Source: Metallococcus carri
Lineage (GTDB): Bacteria; Actinomycetota; Actinomycetes; Actinomycetales; Dermatophilaceae
Assembly (NCBI RefSeq): GCF_011440275.1
Contig: NZ_JAAOIV010000004.1
Location: 124,001-188,000, forward strand
DNA: 64,000 nt
Direction: 5' to 3'
In this document: positions 38,071 through 47,248 of the stretch, piece after piece
Layout: each line of letters starts with the position of its first letter
Numbering within the stretch: position 1 is the stretch's first letter
The notes under the pieces: model-generated
What the model was told of the DNA's origin: nothing
Databases searched by the model: none
Seen by the model: only the letters and a program-made list of their open reading frames with translations
Made by a program: the position numbers and the translations under genes

Positions 38071-38237
38071 GCACTGTTCTCAACGGGCGCCAGGCGACGG
38101 TTCCGGCGTCCAAGATCCGCCTCGCTCGCGCGCTCGTGCGTGATGCTGACCGCCGAGGCGTGACCGAAGACGATTGGATCGTGCGCCTCGCACAACGCCC
38201 GCTCCCGGGTGAATCGCGCTCCAAGGTGATGCGGTAA
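38067..38237 (+). CDS. Small protein of unknown function coupled to the preceding gene
   Basis: A 56-residue basic protein (starts MSTVLNGRQATVPASKIRLA, ends SRSKVMR). The central part ARALVRDADRRGVTEDDWIVRLAQ may form two helices. The ATGA overlap with the upstream gene and the upstream GTGGAGGA ribosome site support translation. No family recognised. Confidence 0.6.
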   Translation: MSTVLNGRQATVPASKIRLARALVRDADRRGVTEDDWIVRLAQRPLPGESRSKVMR

Positions 38238-38301
38238 CGCGCTGGACCGGATCAGAGACGGCTTGGGCCTTTGGCCAGAACGGGCCGTATCCACGAGACG
38301 G

Positions 38302-38434
38302 CAACTGGCGCGGCGGGAGGCAACTGGCACGGCACATGATGACTGGCACCGGGTGGCGTGCCAGATGCGTCGTGGCGTGCCAGACCTGCGACGCCGTACC
38401 AGAGGCGCACGGCCGCGCCAGATGTGCTGGCCTG
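38302..38434. repeat. 19-bp periodic array that inverts in the middle
   Basis: CTGGCRC occurs at 38305, 38324 and 38343, then its inverse GTGCCAG (or GTACCAG, GCGCCAG) at 38358, 38377, 38396 and 38415. All within-arm spacings are 19 bp. The array can fold as a large cruciform. It lies between the small gene pair and fadH, in a 278-bp gap that otherwise holds only the fadH promoter region. Confidence 0.75.
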
Positions 38435-38515
38435 CTACTCATCGGTAACACCATCGTTTAGGGTGGCCGGGACCGCTCGCCCATCGCGGCGACGACGAGA
38501 CCGACGAGGCAACCG

Positions 38516-40525
38516 ATGACCTACGACCACCTGCTCGCGCCCATCACGATCAGCGGTGTGACGCTGCGCAACCGCGTGGTGATGGGGTCGATGCATACCG
38601 GTCTGGAGGACCGGCGGCGGCATTTCAAAGACCTCGCCGCCTATTACGCCGAGCGGGCCAAGGGCGGCACGGCGCTGGTCATCACCGGCGGCTTCGCACC
38701 GAACCGCACCGGCTGGCTGCTGCCGCTCGGCTCACTCCTGCACGACAGGCGGGCGGTGTCGGCACATCGGAAGGTCACCGACGCGGTGCATGAGCACGGC
38801 GGCCACATCGCACTGCAGATCCTGCACGCCGGACGCTACGGCTATCACCCGTTCATCAAGGGCGCGTCGCGGCGCAAGTCGCCGATCACGCCGTTCCGGC
38901 CGTTGGCGCTCACCACACGAGGCGTCGAGCACACGATCAGCGACTTCGGGCGCACCGCTCTGCTCGCCCAGCAGGCGGGCTACGACGGCGTCGAGATCAT
39001 GGGCTCCGAGGGCTATCTGATCAATCAGTTCCTCGCCGCGCGCACCAACAACCGGGCCGACCGCTATGGCGGATCGGCGAGCAACCGGATGCGCTTCCCG
39101 GTCGACATCGTGCGGCGGGTGCGCGAGGAGGTCGGCGACGACTTCCTGGTGATCTACCGACAGTCATTGCTCGATCTGGTGGAGGACGGCCAGAGCTGGC
39201 AGGAGACCGTCGAGCTCGCCCAGAAGATCCAGCAGGTCGGCGCCTCGCTCATCAACACCGGCATCGGCTGGCACGAGGCCCGGGTGCCGACGATCGTCAC
39301 CTCCGTCCCGCGCGCAGCCTTCGTCGAGCAGACCGCAGCTCTGCGCAAGGAGGTCGACCTGCCGGTGATGGCCTCCAACCGGATCAACGACCCCGAGGTC
39401 GCCGAGCAGATCCTGCGCAGCGGCCAGGCCGACCTGGTGTCGATGGCCCGGCCGCTGCTGGCCGATCCTGAATTCGTCAACAAGGCGCGCGAGGGCCGGG
39501 CCGATGAGATCAACACCTGCATCGCCTGCAACCAGGCCTGCCTTGACCACAGCTTCGCGGGCAAGCGGGCATCGTGCCTGGTCAACCCGCGCGCGGGGCG
39601 CGAGCGGGAGCTGGTGCTGCTGCCGCTGCCGTCGCCGCGCAGCCGCAGCGTCGCGGTCGTGGGCGCCGGGCCGGCCGGTCTCGCGGCAGCGACGAGCGCC
39701 GCGGAGCGCGGCTTCGCGGTCACCCTCTTCGAGGCGCGCGACGACATCGGTGGCCAGTTCCAGCTCGCCGCGCGCATTCCCGGCAAGGAGGAGTTCGCCG
39801 AGACGTTGCGCTATTTCCGCCGACGCCTGGAGGTCCTCGGCGTCGACGTGCGCCTCGGTCACCGAGCGACCGACGCCGACCTGAGCGGGTATGACGAGGT
39901 GATCGTCGCCACCGGTGTGCTGCCCCGCGTGCCGGACATCCCCGGTCTCGACCGCCCGAATGTCGTGGCGTATGACGCCCTCGTGCGTGGCGAGGAGGTC
40001 GCGGGTGAGCGCGTCGCGGTGATCGGGGCGGGCGGCATCGGCTTCGACGTCAGCGAGTTCCTGCTGCACGACCCGGGTGAGTCGCTCGAGCACTGGCGCC
40101 GCCGCTGGGGCGTGTCCGATCCCGCCGTCGACCGGGCCGGCCTGGGCGAGAAGGTCAAGCAGACTCCGCGCCGGCAGATCTACCTCGTCCAGCGCAAGAC
40201 CACCCGCCACGGCGCTGGCCTCGGTCGCACCACCGGCTGGGTGCACCGGCAGACCCTCAAGGACGGCGGCGTCGAATTCGTCGGCGGCGCGACCTACGAC
40301 CGGATCGACGACGCCGGCCTGCACCTCACCATCCGTAAAGACGACAAGGCCACGCCCGAGCGGCGGGTGCTCGAGGTCGACACGATCGTGGTCTGCGCCG
40401 GCCAGGAGTCCGTGCGCGACCTCGCGGCCGATGGCCGGCACGTCATCGGGGGAGCAGACGTGGCCGCCGAGCTCGATGCCAAGCGGGCGATCCGCCAAGC
40501 GACCGAACTGGCGGCCCGCCTCTAG
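38516..40525 (+). CDS. fadH: NADPH-dependent 2,4-dienoyl-CoA reductase (FadH)
   Basis: A 669-residue iron-sulfur flavoenzyme that reduces 2,4-dienoyl-CoA, needed to oxidise unsaturated fatty acids. The N-terminal OYE-like FMN barrel (residues 1-340) starts LLAPITISGVTLRNRVVMGSMHTGLE. CIACNQACLDHSFAGKRASC (about 338-357) provides the 4Fe-4S cysteines. The FAD domain has VVGAGPAGLAAATSAAERG, and VIGAGGIGFD is the NADPH site. Full family length. It is encoded 6 kb from the beta-oxidation operon but seems separately transcribed. Confidence 0.94.
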   Translation: MTYDHLLAPITISGVTLRNRVVMGSMHTGLEDRRRHFKDLAAYYAERAKGGTALVITGGFAPNRTGWLLPLGSLLHDRRAVSAHRKVTDAVHEHGGHIALQILHAGRYGYHPFIKGASRRKSPITPFRPLALTTRGVEHTISDFGRTALLAQQAGYDGVEIMGSEGYLINQFLAARTNNRADRYGGSASNRMRFPVDIVRRVREEVGDDFLVIYRQSLLDLVEDGQSWQETVELAQKIQQVGASLINTGIGWHEARVPTIVTSVPRAAFVEQTAALRKEVDLPVMASNRINDPEVAEQILRSGQADLVSMARPLLADPEFVNKAREGRADEINTCIACNQACLDHSFAGKRASCLVNPRAGRERELVLLPLPSPRSRSVAVVGAGPAGLAAATSAAERGFAVTLFEARDDIGGQFQLAARIPGKEEFAETLRYFRRRLEVLGVDVRLGHRATDADLSGYDEVIVATGVLPRVPDIPGLDRPNVVAYDALVRGEEVAGERVAVIGAGGIGFDVSEFLLHDPGESLEHWRRRWGVSDPAVDRAGLGEKVKQTPRRQIYLVQRKTTRHGAGLGRTTGWVHRQTLKDGGVEFVGGATYDRIDDAGLHLTIRKDDKATPERRVLEVDTIVVCAGQESVRDLAADGRHVIGGADVAAELDAKRAIRQATELAARL

Positions 40526-40580
40526 CCCCCTGACGCCGAGGCGGTGCCGTCCCCACGCACCGACCCGGTGCCCGCCCGGC

Positions 40581-40892
40581 TCAGCGGCCGGGGATCTGGA
40601 AGGCCCGCATCACGTCGTCCTCGGTCGTGGAGTAGACCTTGCTGGCACCGCCGACCGCGAGGCCGATGGCATCAAGCGACGTCTGCACCTTCTTGGTGGC
40701 CTTGATCCAGTCGCCGTGCAGCACCTCGTACTGCGACGCGGCCGCACCCTTCCAATTGCCCTTGAGCGACTCAAGTCGCCGCTGCATCAGCCCCATCAAC
40801 TCCTCGATCTGCTTGGAGACCTGGCCGATGTCACTGCTGTGGCTGTCGAGCGCGCCGCTGTCGACGGAGAACGATCCCTTGGGGTAGCTCAT
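40581..40892 (-). CDS. WXG100-family (ESAT-6-like) protein
   Basis: A 103-residue helical-hairpin protein. WKG (within LKGNWKGAAASQY, about 55-57) is the WXG turn. YSTTE near the C-terminus matches the YxxxD/E secretion signal of type VII substrates. I take ATG 40892, with AGGGAGGG upstream, rather than 40916. No EccC, EsxB partner or LXG toxin is encoded in this window, so it is an orphan here. It could be exported by an ESX-type system elsewhere or be a cytoplasmic homologue. Confidence 0.87.
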   Translation of the reverse strand: MSYPKGSFSVDSGALDSHSSDIGQVSKQIEELMGLMQRRLESLKGNWKGAAASQYEVLHGDWIKATKKVQTSLDAIGLAVGGASKVYSTTEDDVMRAFQIPGR

Positions 40893-40961
40893 GATGTCCC
40901 TCCCTGTCCGGCCCACCCGGCTGGCGAGCCTCGATGGACAAGGACGGTATGCCGATCCGCC

Positions 40962-43055
40962 TCACCCCCGCAGATCTCGATCCGCAGCCTGTGGATGAAG
41001 GGCGGCGGGCAGTGGCTGGGTGTGCAGAACCGTCAGCGCGGACACGGCGCGGGTGAGCACGACATACAACCGCCGCAGGCCGGTGCGTTCGTCCGGTTCG
41101 GCGGCCGCGATCGCGGCGGGCTCGAGCACCAGCACTTCGTCGAACTCCAGTCCCTTGGCGATCGACGCGGGCACGAGCTGCACCGGGTGGTCCTCGTCGT
41201 CACCATGCGACGAGTCGACCCGGCCAAAGGCAATCCCCTTGTCCCGCAACACCTTTGCGACCACATCAAGGTCAGACGGTATGCCGATCACCCCGAACGA
41301 ACCGGCTCCCCGAGTGTCCACCACCTCACCTGCAGCCGAGCCCAGGTCGTCGACCGACCGCACGTCCAGCGCGCCTCGTGCGGTCCGGACCGATACCGGA
41401 GCGCCCAGCCCGGGAGCCATCGCGGGCAGCAGGCGGGCGGCATACTCGATCACCGCGGCCGGCACGCGGAACCCGCGGTCGAGCACTTCGAGGTGGTGGT
41501 CGGGCTTGCCGAGATGGCGCATCGTCTCCTCCCAGGAGGAGGTCGCCCACGGCGTGGTGCCCTGCGCGATGTCGCCGAGCACGGTCGCTGAACCGGTCGA
41601 GCAGCGGCGGCCCACCCCGCGCAATTGCATCGGCGACAGATCCTGGGCTTCGTCGAGGACGACATGCCCGAGGCTCGGTCGTCGCTCCAGCAGGTCGTCG
41701 ATCTCGTCGAGCAGCACGGCGTCGGCAGTCGTCCAGCGGGCGGATCCTTTGCTGCGAACTGGCTTGTCCCACAACAGGATCCGCTGTTCGTCGGAAGTCA
41801 GGACACCGTCGGCGCAGGCCGCCAGGTGCGAGGGCGAGGACCACAGCTCGAAGAGCACTTGCCGGGCATCGATGACCGGCCATAACTGCTTGAGATAGGC
41901 CTTGACCGGTGCGGATCGGGCCACCGCGTCCTGCACCCGGTCGTCAGGCGACTCGCCCGCCCGCTCCAACTTCAGCAGCACCTCGTGGGCGAGCCGGTCG
42001 GCGCACATCGCCCGCCCGGACAGATAGCGCACTCCGCGCTCGCGCAGCCTGGCCAGGACCTCGGCGACGTCATAGGCCGGCACCCGCCATTTGCGCACGC
42101 CCCGCGGCACGACCAGTGCTTCGGTCGGAGCCGCGACATGCGACCAGACCGCCCGTTCCACCACCGTCGCCATCCGCGCGTCGCCCTTGAGGGTGGCTGC
42201 CGCGGTGTTGTCCTCGGCGCGCACCGGCACCGAGGTCAGCAACTCGGCCGCGGTCGTATGCCGCACGCGCACCTCGCCGAGCGCGGGCAGCACCGCGGTG
42301 ATGTGGTCCAGGAAGGCCTGGTTGGGGCCTACCACCAGCACTCCCGCCCGCTCGAGGCGCTGCTTGAAGGCGTAGAGCAGCCAGGCCGCCCGGTGCAACC
42401 CCACCGCGGTCTTGCCCGTGCCCGGCGCCCCCTGCACGCACACGGTGAGGCCCACATCGGAGCGGACGATCTCGTCCTGCTCGGGCTGGATCGTGGCGAC
42501 GATGTCGCGCATCGGGCCGGTGCGCGGGCGCTCGATCTCGGCGGCCAGCACCCCACTGGCGGTCTCTGGCTCGGCCGGGTCCTGCAGGTGCTCGTCCTCG
42601 ATGGCGGTGAGCTGGCCGTGGTCGACGCCGAACCGCCGGCGCAGCGTGACCCCCATCGGCTCGGCGTGCGAGGCGCGATAGAAGGCCGTCGACACCGGGG
42701 CGCGCCAGTCAATGACGACCGGGTTGCCGTCGCTGTCGCCGATATGCCGGCGGCCGAGGTACCAGCGCTCGGCGTCGGTGGTGTCGATGCGGCCGAAGAA
42801 GAGCGTGGTGCTGGGGTCGTCCTGCAGCGCGGCCACGCGGGCGGCCAGCACCGCGGTGAGCACCCCGACCGAGTCGGCATCGCTCGCGCGGGAGGCGTCG
42901 AGCGAGGCGGCAGCGGTGCGCATGCGTGCGAGTTCGGCGCGGGCACGGGCGAGATAGGCCTGCTCGGCGGCGAGATCGGGCGGATTGTTGGAGGGGGCGG
43001 CGGTGGAGCCGGCGGCGGTGGAGCCGGCGGCGTCGGGGGCGGTGGTGGCGGGCAT
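40962..43055 (-). CDS. helD: HelD-type SF1 helicase-like RNA polymerase-associated protein
   Basis: A 697-residue UvrD/Rep-like ATPase. An N-terminal alanine/arginine-rich coiled coil (about 25-60) is followed by FFGRIDTTDAERWYLGRRHIGD and VIDWRAPVSTAFYRA, diagnostic of HelD. Walker A is GAPGTGKTAVGLHRAAWLL (about 218-236), Walker B VVLDEAQDLSPMQLR, and the C-terminal motif VPASIAKGLEFDEVLVLEP. HelD frees stalled RNA polymerase. The Streptomyces and mycobacterial members (HelR) protect against rifamycins. I see no rifamycin-associated promoter element upstream. Cytoplasmic; monocistronic. Confidence 0.9.
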   Translation of the reverse strand: MPATTAPDAAGSTAAGSTAAPSNNPPDLAAEQAYLARARAELARMRTAAASLDASRASDADSVGVLTAVLAARVAALQDDPSTTLFFGRIDTTDAERWYLGRRHIGDSDGNPVVIDWRAPVSTAFYRASHAEPMGVTLRRRFGVDHGQLTAIEDEHLQDPAEPETASGVLAAEIERPRTGPMRDIVATIQPEQDEIVRSDVGLTVCVQGAPGTGKTAVGLHRAAWLLYAFKQRLERAGVLVVGPNQAFLDHITAVLPALGEVRVRHTTAAELLTSVPVRAEDNTAAATLKGDARMATVVERAVWSHVAAPTEALVVPRGVRKWRVPAYDVAEVLARLRERGVRYLSGRAMCADRLAHEVLLKLERAGESPDDRVQDAVARSAPVKAYLKQLWPVIDARQVLFELWSSPSHLAACADGVLTSDEQRILLWDKPVRSKGSARWTTADAVLLDEIDDLLERRPSLGHVVLDEAQDLSPMQLRGVGRRCSTGSATVLGDIAQGTTPWATSSWEETMRHLGKPDHHLEVLDRGFRVPAAVIEYAARLLPAMAPGLGAPVSVRTARGALDVRSVDDLGSAAGEVVDTRGAGSFGVIGIPSDLDVVAKVLRDKGIAFGRVDSSHGDDEDHPVQLVPASIAKGLEFDEVLVLEPAAIAAAEPDERTGLRRLYVVLTRAVSALTVLHTQPLPAALHPQAADRDLRG

Positions 43056-43144
43056 GACGAAGGGCGCCTTTCCGACCGGCGATGAAGAGGGGGAAGGGCG
43101 ACGTTACCGGCGGGGAGACCGGCATACCAAATCGGCGGGGCCGA

Positions 43145-43286
43145 CCCAGCCGGTCCGGGCATCGGGTCCTCAGGCACGGACGCCGGCGGTGCGATGCGTC
43201 AGGGTCCGCACGGGAGACGCCGTGAGTGCCCCGAGGCGCGGACGCCCGCCATACGCACCTCAGCGTCCGCGGATGATGGCACGGGA
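43145..43286. repeat. Degenerate GTCCGC/GCGGAC repeats between helD and the protease operon
   Basis: GGACGC, GTCCGC, GCGGAC and GTCCGCGGAT motifs recur around 43181, 43203, 43236 and 43264 with spacings close to multiples of 21 bp. They look like decayed members of the family at 4020 and 23880. Together with the hairpin at 43295 they fill the 340-bp gap; no gene is seen in it. Confidence 0.45.
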
Positions 43287-43294
43287 GAACGAGC

Positions 43295-43328
43295 GGGGGC
43301 CCGCGCCCCGTCACTGGCGCGGGCCCCC
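43295..43328 (-). terminator. Hairpin terminator of the two-component/protease operon
   Basis: GGGGGCCCGCGCC, eight-base loop, GGCGCGGGCCCCC: a 13-bp G+C stem about 70 bp past the protease stop. It lacks a long U-tract on the minus strand, as is common in high-GC actinobacteria. Confidence 0.65.
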
Positions 43329-43395
43329 TTCACCCCGTCCGGGTCGTCGTCGCGGAGGAAGGGAGGGAGGGCGACGACCCGTGGCTCACGATGCG

Positions 43396-44883
43396 CTAGG
43401 AATTTGCCTTCCCGAGCTGCACCGTGAGGTTGGTGCGCTTCCCGTCACGGATGACGGTCAGCACGACTGAATCGCCCGCGGTCTTGGCGCGGACATAGCC
43501 GACGAGGGCGTCGGCGTTGATCACCGGGCGGTTGTCGGCGGCGACGACCGCGTCGCCCACCTTGACGCCGGCCTGGGCGGCACCGGAACCGGGGTTGACC
43601 GTGCGCACGATCGCGGCGGCCTCGGTCGCGTCCCCGATCTTGGCGGTGCCGTCGGACACCTGCACGCCGAGGAGGGCGTGCTGCACCTTGCCGCTCTTGA
43701 TGAGCTGGCCGGTGATGGACTGAACGACGGACACAGGGATAGCAAACCCGATGCCGATGTTGCCCGACTGCGAAGAACCTGTGGATTGCCCGAGAGTGGC
43801 GATCGCGGAGTTGATCCCGATCAGCCGGCCGCTGCCATCGACGAGAGCACCACCGGAGTTGCCGGGGTTGATCGCGGCGCTGGTCTGGATCGCGTTGGTG
43901 GTGGACGACTGCTCGCCCGCACCGCCGCCGCTGCCCTGCCCCTGGGTGGTGACCGGGCGATTCAGCGCACTGACGATGCCGGTCGTCACCGTGCCGGCGA
44001 AGCCGAGCGGGTTGCCGACCGCCATCACTGGCTGGCCGACCACGAGCTTCTCGTCGCTGCCGAGCGCGACGGGGGTGAGGTCGGCGGGCGGCTTCTCAAG
44101 GCGGATCACCGCGAGGTCGGTGCCGGGGTCGGTGCCGACGATCTTGGCGGTGTAGGACAGGTTGTTCGCCAGGGTCACGGTGATCTTGGCGTTCTTCATC
44201 GCCGCGACGACGTGGTTGTTGGTCGCGATATTGCCCTGCTTGTCCAGGATCACGCCCGACCCTTGCGCCTCGCCGGAGGCCGTGCCCGAGCTGCCGTCCA
44301 CCGCGATCGCCACGACGCTCGGCGTGACCTTGTTGGCGGTCGCCGACCAGTTGACCGTGCCCGCGTCGGCGAAATCGGCCGGATTGGCGGTCACCACATT
44401 GGTCTGGTTGGTGACCGAACTGCTGCCACCGTCGTCGCGCGTCGCCGCGTAGGTGCCGCCGCTGGCGAGCAGCGCGGCGAGCAAGGCGGTCACCGGAAGC
44501 GCCACCCAGCCCGGACCGCGTCGCTGCTTGGTCTGCGCCGGAGCGCTGGACAGTGCCTGGCCGCCGTGCTGAGGTGGGGCGCCCTGCTGTGCCTGACCCG
44601 AGGGAGCCGCCCACGGGCTGCCGTATGCCGGCTGCTGCGGCTGACCGTGCTGCTGCCCGAACCGCTGGCCGTAGGCCGGTTGCGGCGCGCCCTCGCCGTA
44701 GCGCTGACCCGGCTGGCCGCCATACGGCTGCTGCGAGTGCACGCCGGGGTCGCCCTGCGTCGGGATCACACCGGTGTCGCCCTGACGCGGGATCGACCCG
44801 GTGTCACCCGGGCGGGCGATGGGTTCGGTGCGCTCCGGGCCGCGGTCGCGGTCCGGCTGAGCGGGGCGGTCCGAGTCGGACAA
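43396..44883 (-). CDS. HtrA/PepD-like membrane serine protease with PDZ domain
   Basis: A 495-residue protease. Residues 1-125 are a Gln/Pro/Gly-rich cytoplasmic tail with a GDTGSIP/GDTGVIP/GDPGV repeat. One membrane helix follows (WVALPVTALLAALLASGGTYA), then the trypsin-like domain with the triad His in TNNHVV, Asp in GTDLAVI and Ser in PGNSGGAL. A C-terminal PDZ domain starts near LLGVQVSDGTA. I take TTG 44883 (LSDSDRP), because ATG readings to 44958 overlap the kinase gene in another frame; the start is uncertain. Gene order regulator-kinase-protease copies mprA-mprB-pepD of mycobacteria, where the protease feeds envelope-stress signals back to the kinase. Confidence 0.88.
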   Translation of the reverse strand: MSDSDRPAQPDRDRGPERTEPIARPGDTGSIPRQGDTGVIPTQGDPGVHSQQPYGGQPGQRYGEGAPQPAYGQRFGQQHGQPQQPAYGSPWAAPSGQAQQGAPPQHGGQALSSAPAQTKQRRGPGWVALPVTALLAALLASGGTYAATRDDGGSSSVTNQTNVVTANPADFADAGTVNWSATANKVTPSVVAIAVDGSSGTASGEAQGSGVILDKQGNIATNNHVVAAMKNAKITVTLANNLSYTAKIVGTDPGTDLAVIRLEKPPADLTPVALGSDEKLVVGQPVMAVGNPLGFAGTVTTGIVSALNRPVTTQGQGSGGGAGEQSSTTNAIQTSAAINPGNSGGALVDGSGRLIGINSAIATLGQSTGSSQSGNIGIGFAIPVSVVQSITGQLIKSGKVQHALLGVQVSDGTAKIGDATEAAAIVRTVNPGSGAAQAGVKVGDAVVAADNRPVINADALVGYVRAKTAGDSVVLTVIRDGKRTNLTVQLGKANS

Positions 44884-44917
44884 GGTCGGTCGCTTTCGTC
44901 GGAGGGTCGATCGAGCT

Positions 44918-46474
44918 CTAGTCAATGCCGTGGCGCTGGCCGATGACTTGCGCATCACTGTGTGTCGCCTGTGGATCCTCGGGCGGCTCGTCCGTCAGCA
45001 GCGGCATCACCAAGTGGAACGTCGCGCCACCCCCGGATGTTTCCCGCACCGCGACCCGGCCGTCGTGAGCGCTCACGATGGCCTCCACAATCGCCAGGCC
45101 GAGGCCGCTGCCGCCGGTCGAGCTGTTGCGCGAGGCGTCCGAGCGGAAGAACCGCTCGAAGATCCGGGTGCGCAATTGCTCTGGCACACCGGGGCCGTGG
45201 TCGCGCACGTCGATCACGGCCGAGCCGCCAGCGCGCCCGACGGCCAGATCGATCGGCGAACCCGCGGGCGTGTAGCGGATCGCATTCGCCACCAGGTTGG
45301 TGAGCACCTGGCGCAGTCGCGGCTCGTCGCCGGCGACCATCACCGGCCGCACCGGCCCGTCGGTGCCGAGCAGCCGGATCGAGCGGTCGGGAGCAAGGGC
45401 GCGCGCGTCCTGCACGGTGTCGGCGGCGAGCACCGTGAGGTCCACGGGCTGGAACGGCCGGTCGGCATCCGGGACGTCGGCGGCGATGCGCGGATCCAGG
45501 CGGGTGAGCAGCAGCAGGTTCTCGACCATCTGACCCATCCGGGCCGCTTCGTCCTCCACGCGACGCATCGCCGAGGCGATGTCTTCCGGCTTGGAGACCG
45601 CGCCCTGGCGGAAGAGTTCGGCATACCCCCGGACGGTGGCGAGGGGAGTGCGCAACTCGTGCGAGGCGTCCGCGACGAACTGGCGCATCCGCTCCTCAGA
45701 CTCTTCGCGCACGGCGAAGGAGTCCTCGATCCGGCCGAGCATCACGTTGAGCGAGTTGGCGAGGCTGCTCACCTCGTCCTGGCTGTCCGGCTCGGGGATG
45801 CGACGGGTGAGGTCGCCGTCGGCGATGGTGCGCGCGGTGTCCTCGATCTCGGTGAGGGGGCGGAAGGCGCGGCGCACGAGATACCAGCCGAGGATCGCCG
45901 ACAGCGCGAGGGCGCTCGCGCCCGCGAATCCGACCACGAGGATCAGTCGCTTGACGATGTCATCGACCCGTTCGAGTGAGGCCGCGACGGCGTATGGCGT
46001 GCCGCTGCGCGCGTCGATGCCTTCCACGACCATCCAGCGGGTATCGCTGGCCACCGACTTCACGATCACGGTGCGACCGTCGAGGCGACGCGCCTCCTGC
46101 GCCGACAGGGGCGGCCAGGCCGGCACGTCCTTGGCGGCCTGCGGCATGACGTAGTCCTGGGCCGGCGAGCTCTTGCCGCGCAGCCGGACGATATAGGTCT
46201 CGCCGGCGACGATATTGGGCGCACCGGCGGTCGGCAGGCTGGTGCGGTCGTGGGTCTCCTCGGCGATCGCGGCGGCGACCAGTTGAGGTTTGGCGGCCTG
46301 CAGCTCCAGCAGTTGGCGCTGCATGAGGAACTGGCGCAACTGCACGGTTGCCACCACGCCAGTCACGCCGATCGCTGCCATCACGAGCAGCACGAGCACC
46401 GCGGCCAGCCGCATCCGCAGGGATGCGTTGCGCAGGCGCCGGGCCCGGTGGGCGAGCGCGGCGAGTGCTGGCAT
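44918..46474 (-). CDS. Sensor histidine kinase, MprB/TrcS-like
   Basis: A 518-residue membrane kinase. Helix 1 spans about residues 22-45, an extracytoplasmic sensor domain runs to about 180, and helix 2 (LILVVGFAGASALALSAILGW) is followed by a HAMP linker. FVADASHELRTPLATVRGY holds the phosphorylated histidine (about residue 272). LTNLVANAIRYTP is the N box and GSGLGLAIVEAIV the G2 box. Its ATG overlaps the regulator stop by one base. It probably senses envelope stress, judged from the HtrA gene downstream. Confidence 0.92.
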   Translation of the reverse strand: MPALAALAHRARRLRNASLRMRLAAVLVLLVMAAIGVTGVVATVQLRQFLMQRQLLELQAAKPQLVAAAIAEETHDRTSLPTAGAPNIVAGETYIVRLRGKSSPAQDYVMPQAAKDVPAWPPLSAQEARRLDGRTVIVKSVASDTRWMVVEGIDARSGTPYAVAASLERVDDIVKRLILVVGFAGASALALSAILGWYLVRRAFRPLTEIEDTARTIADGDLTRRIPEPDSQDEVSSLANSLNVMLGRIEDSFAVREESEERMRQFVADASHELRTPLATVRGYAELFRQGAVSKPEDIASAMRRVEDEAARMGQMVENLLLLTRLDPRIAADVPDADRPFQPVDLTVLAADTVQDARALAPDRSIRLLGTDGPVRPVMVAGDEPRLRQVLTNLVANAIRYTPAGSPIDLAVGRAGGSAVIDVRDHGPGVPEQLRTRIFERFFRSDASRNSSTGGSGLGLAIVEAIVSAHDGRVAVRETSGGGATFHLVMPLLTDEPPEDPQATHSDAQVIGQRHGID

Positions 46475-47166
46475 CAGTCCCTGGGGGCGCGCAACACGTA
46501 TCCCACACCGCGCTTGGTGTGGATCAGCGGCGTCTCACCGGTGTCCACCTTGCGGCGCAGGTAGGAGATATAGCTCTCGACGATCCCGGCCTCGCCGCGG
46601 AAGTCGTAATCCCAGACGTGGTCGAGGATCTGCGCCTTGGACAACACGCGCCCTTGGTTGTCCATCAGATAGCGCAGCAGCTTGAACTCGGTGGGGGACA
46701 CGTCAACCACCCTGCCTGCTTTGCGCACCTCGTGCGAGTCCTCGTCGAGCTCGAGATCGGCGACTCGCAGGGTCGAGTCGTTCGCCTCGGCCGCGTGCGT
46801 GCGGCGCAGGACCGCGCGGATGCGGGCGACGACCTCCTCGAGGCTGAACGGCTTGGTGACATAGTCGTCGCCGCCGACGGTGAGGCCTTTGACCTTGTCG
46901 TCCACCGCGTCACGCGCGGTGAGGAACAGGATCGGCACCTCGTGACCGTTCGCGCGCAGGCGACGGGTGACGGTGAACCCGTCCATGTCCGGCAGCATGA
47001 CGTCCATCACCGCGAGGTCGAGGTGGGAGCGGGAGGCAAGGGAGAGCGCCTCGTTGCCGGTCGCGGCGGTGTGCACCTCGAAGCCGGCGAACTTCAGGCT
47101 CGTCGCGAGCAACTCGCGGATGTTGGTCTCGTCCTCCACGACCAGGAGGCTGGCTTCGGAAGTCAT
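46474..47166 (-). CDS. OmpR-family response regulator, MprA/TrcR-like
   Basis: A 230-residue regulator. Receiver domain: VVEDE acidic pocket, DVMLPDMDGF with the phosphorylated Asp (about residue 55), the Thr in LTARD and Lys in TKPFSLEE. The C-terminal winged helix (about 135-228) has SPTEFKLLRYLMDNQGRVLSKAQILDHVWDYDF and the wing VGYVL. First gene of the regulator-kinase-protease operon, and presumably controls it. Confidence 0.93.
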   Translation of the reverse strand: MTSEASLLVVEDETNIRELLATSLKFAGFEVHTAATGNEALSLASRSHLDLAVMDVMLPDMDGFTVTRRLRANGHEVPILFLTARDAVDDKVKGLTVGGDDYVTKPFSLEEVVARIRAVLRRTHAAEANDSTLRVADLELDEDSHEVRKAGRVVDVSPTEFKLLRYLMDNQGRVLSKAQILDHVWDYDFRGEAGIVESYISYLRRKVDTGETPLIHTKRGVGYVLRAPRD

Positions 47167-47214
47167 GAGGTGATCATCATGGCGTTCGCTGGACGTTTCC
47201 TGGGAACAGCGGAA

Positions 47215-47246
47215 TGCTTAGCCAAGGTAATGAGTTATGCTAAGCA
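47215..47246. promoter_or_regulatory. Inverted repeat over the marR promoter
   Basis: TGCTTAGC (47215-47222) and GCTAAGCA (47239-47246) are perfect 8-bp arms 16 bp apart. The right arm covers TATGCT (47236-47241), the -10 element of a leaderless start at ATG 47249. Position and symmetry fit autorepression by the MarR protein. Confidence 0.6.
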
Positions 47247-47248
47247 CC

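Noticed and set aside
37717..38237. Small gene pair as a toxin-antitoxin module
   Set aside because: No known toxin or antitoxin fold; the first product is membrane-anchored and larger than usual partners.
40581..40892. ESX/type VII secretion locus around the WXG100 gene
   Set aside because: No EccC, EccB, MycP or second WXG100 gene in the window.
43056..43395. Coding gene in the 340-bp gap before helD
   Set aside because: Only short frames without ribosome sites; the content is repeat-like GTCCGC motifs and a terminator hairpin.
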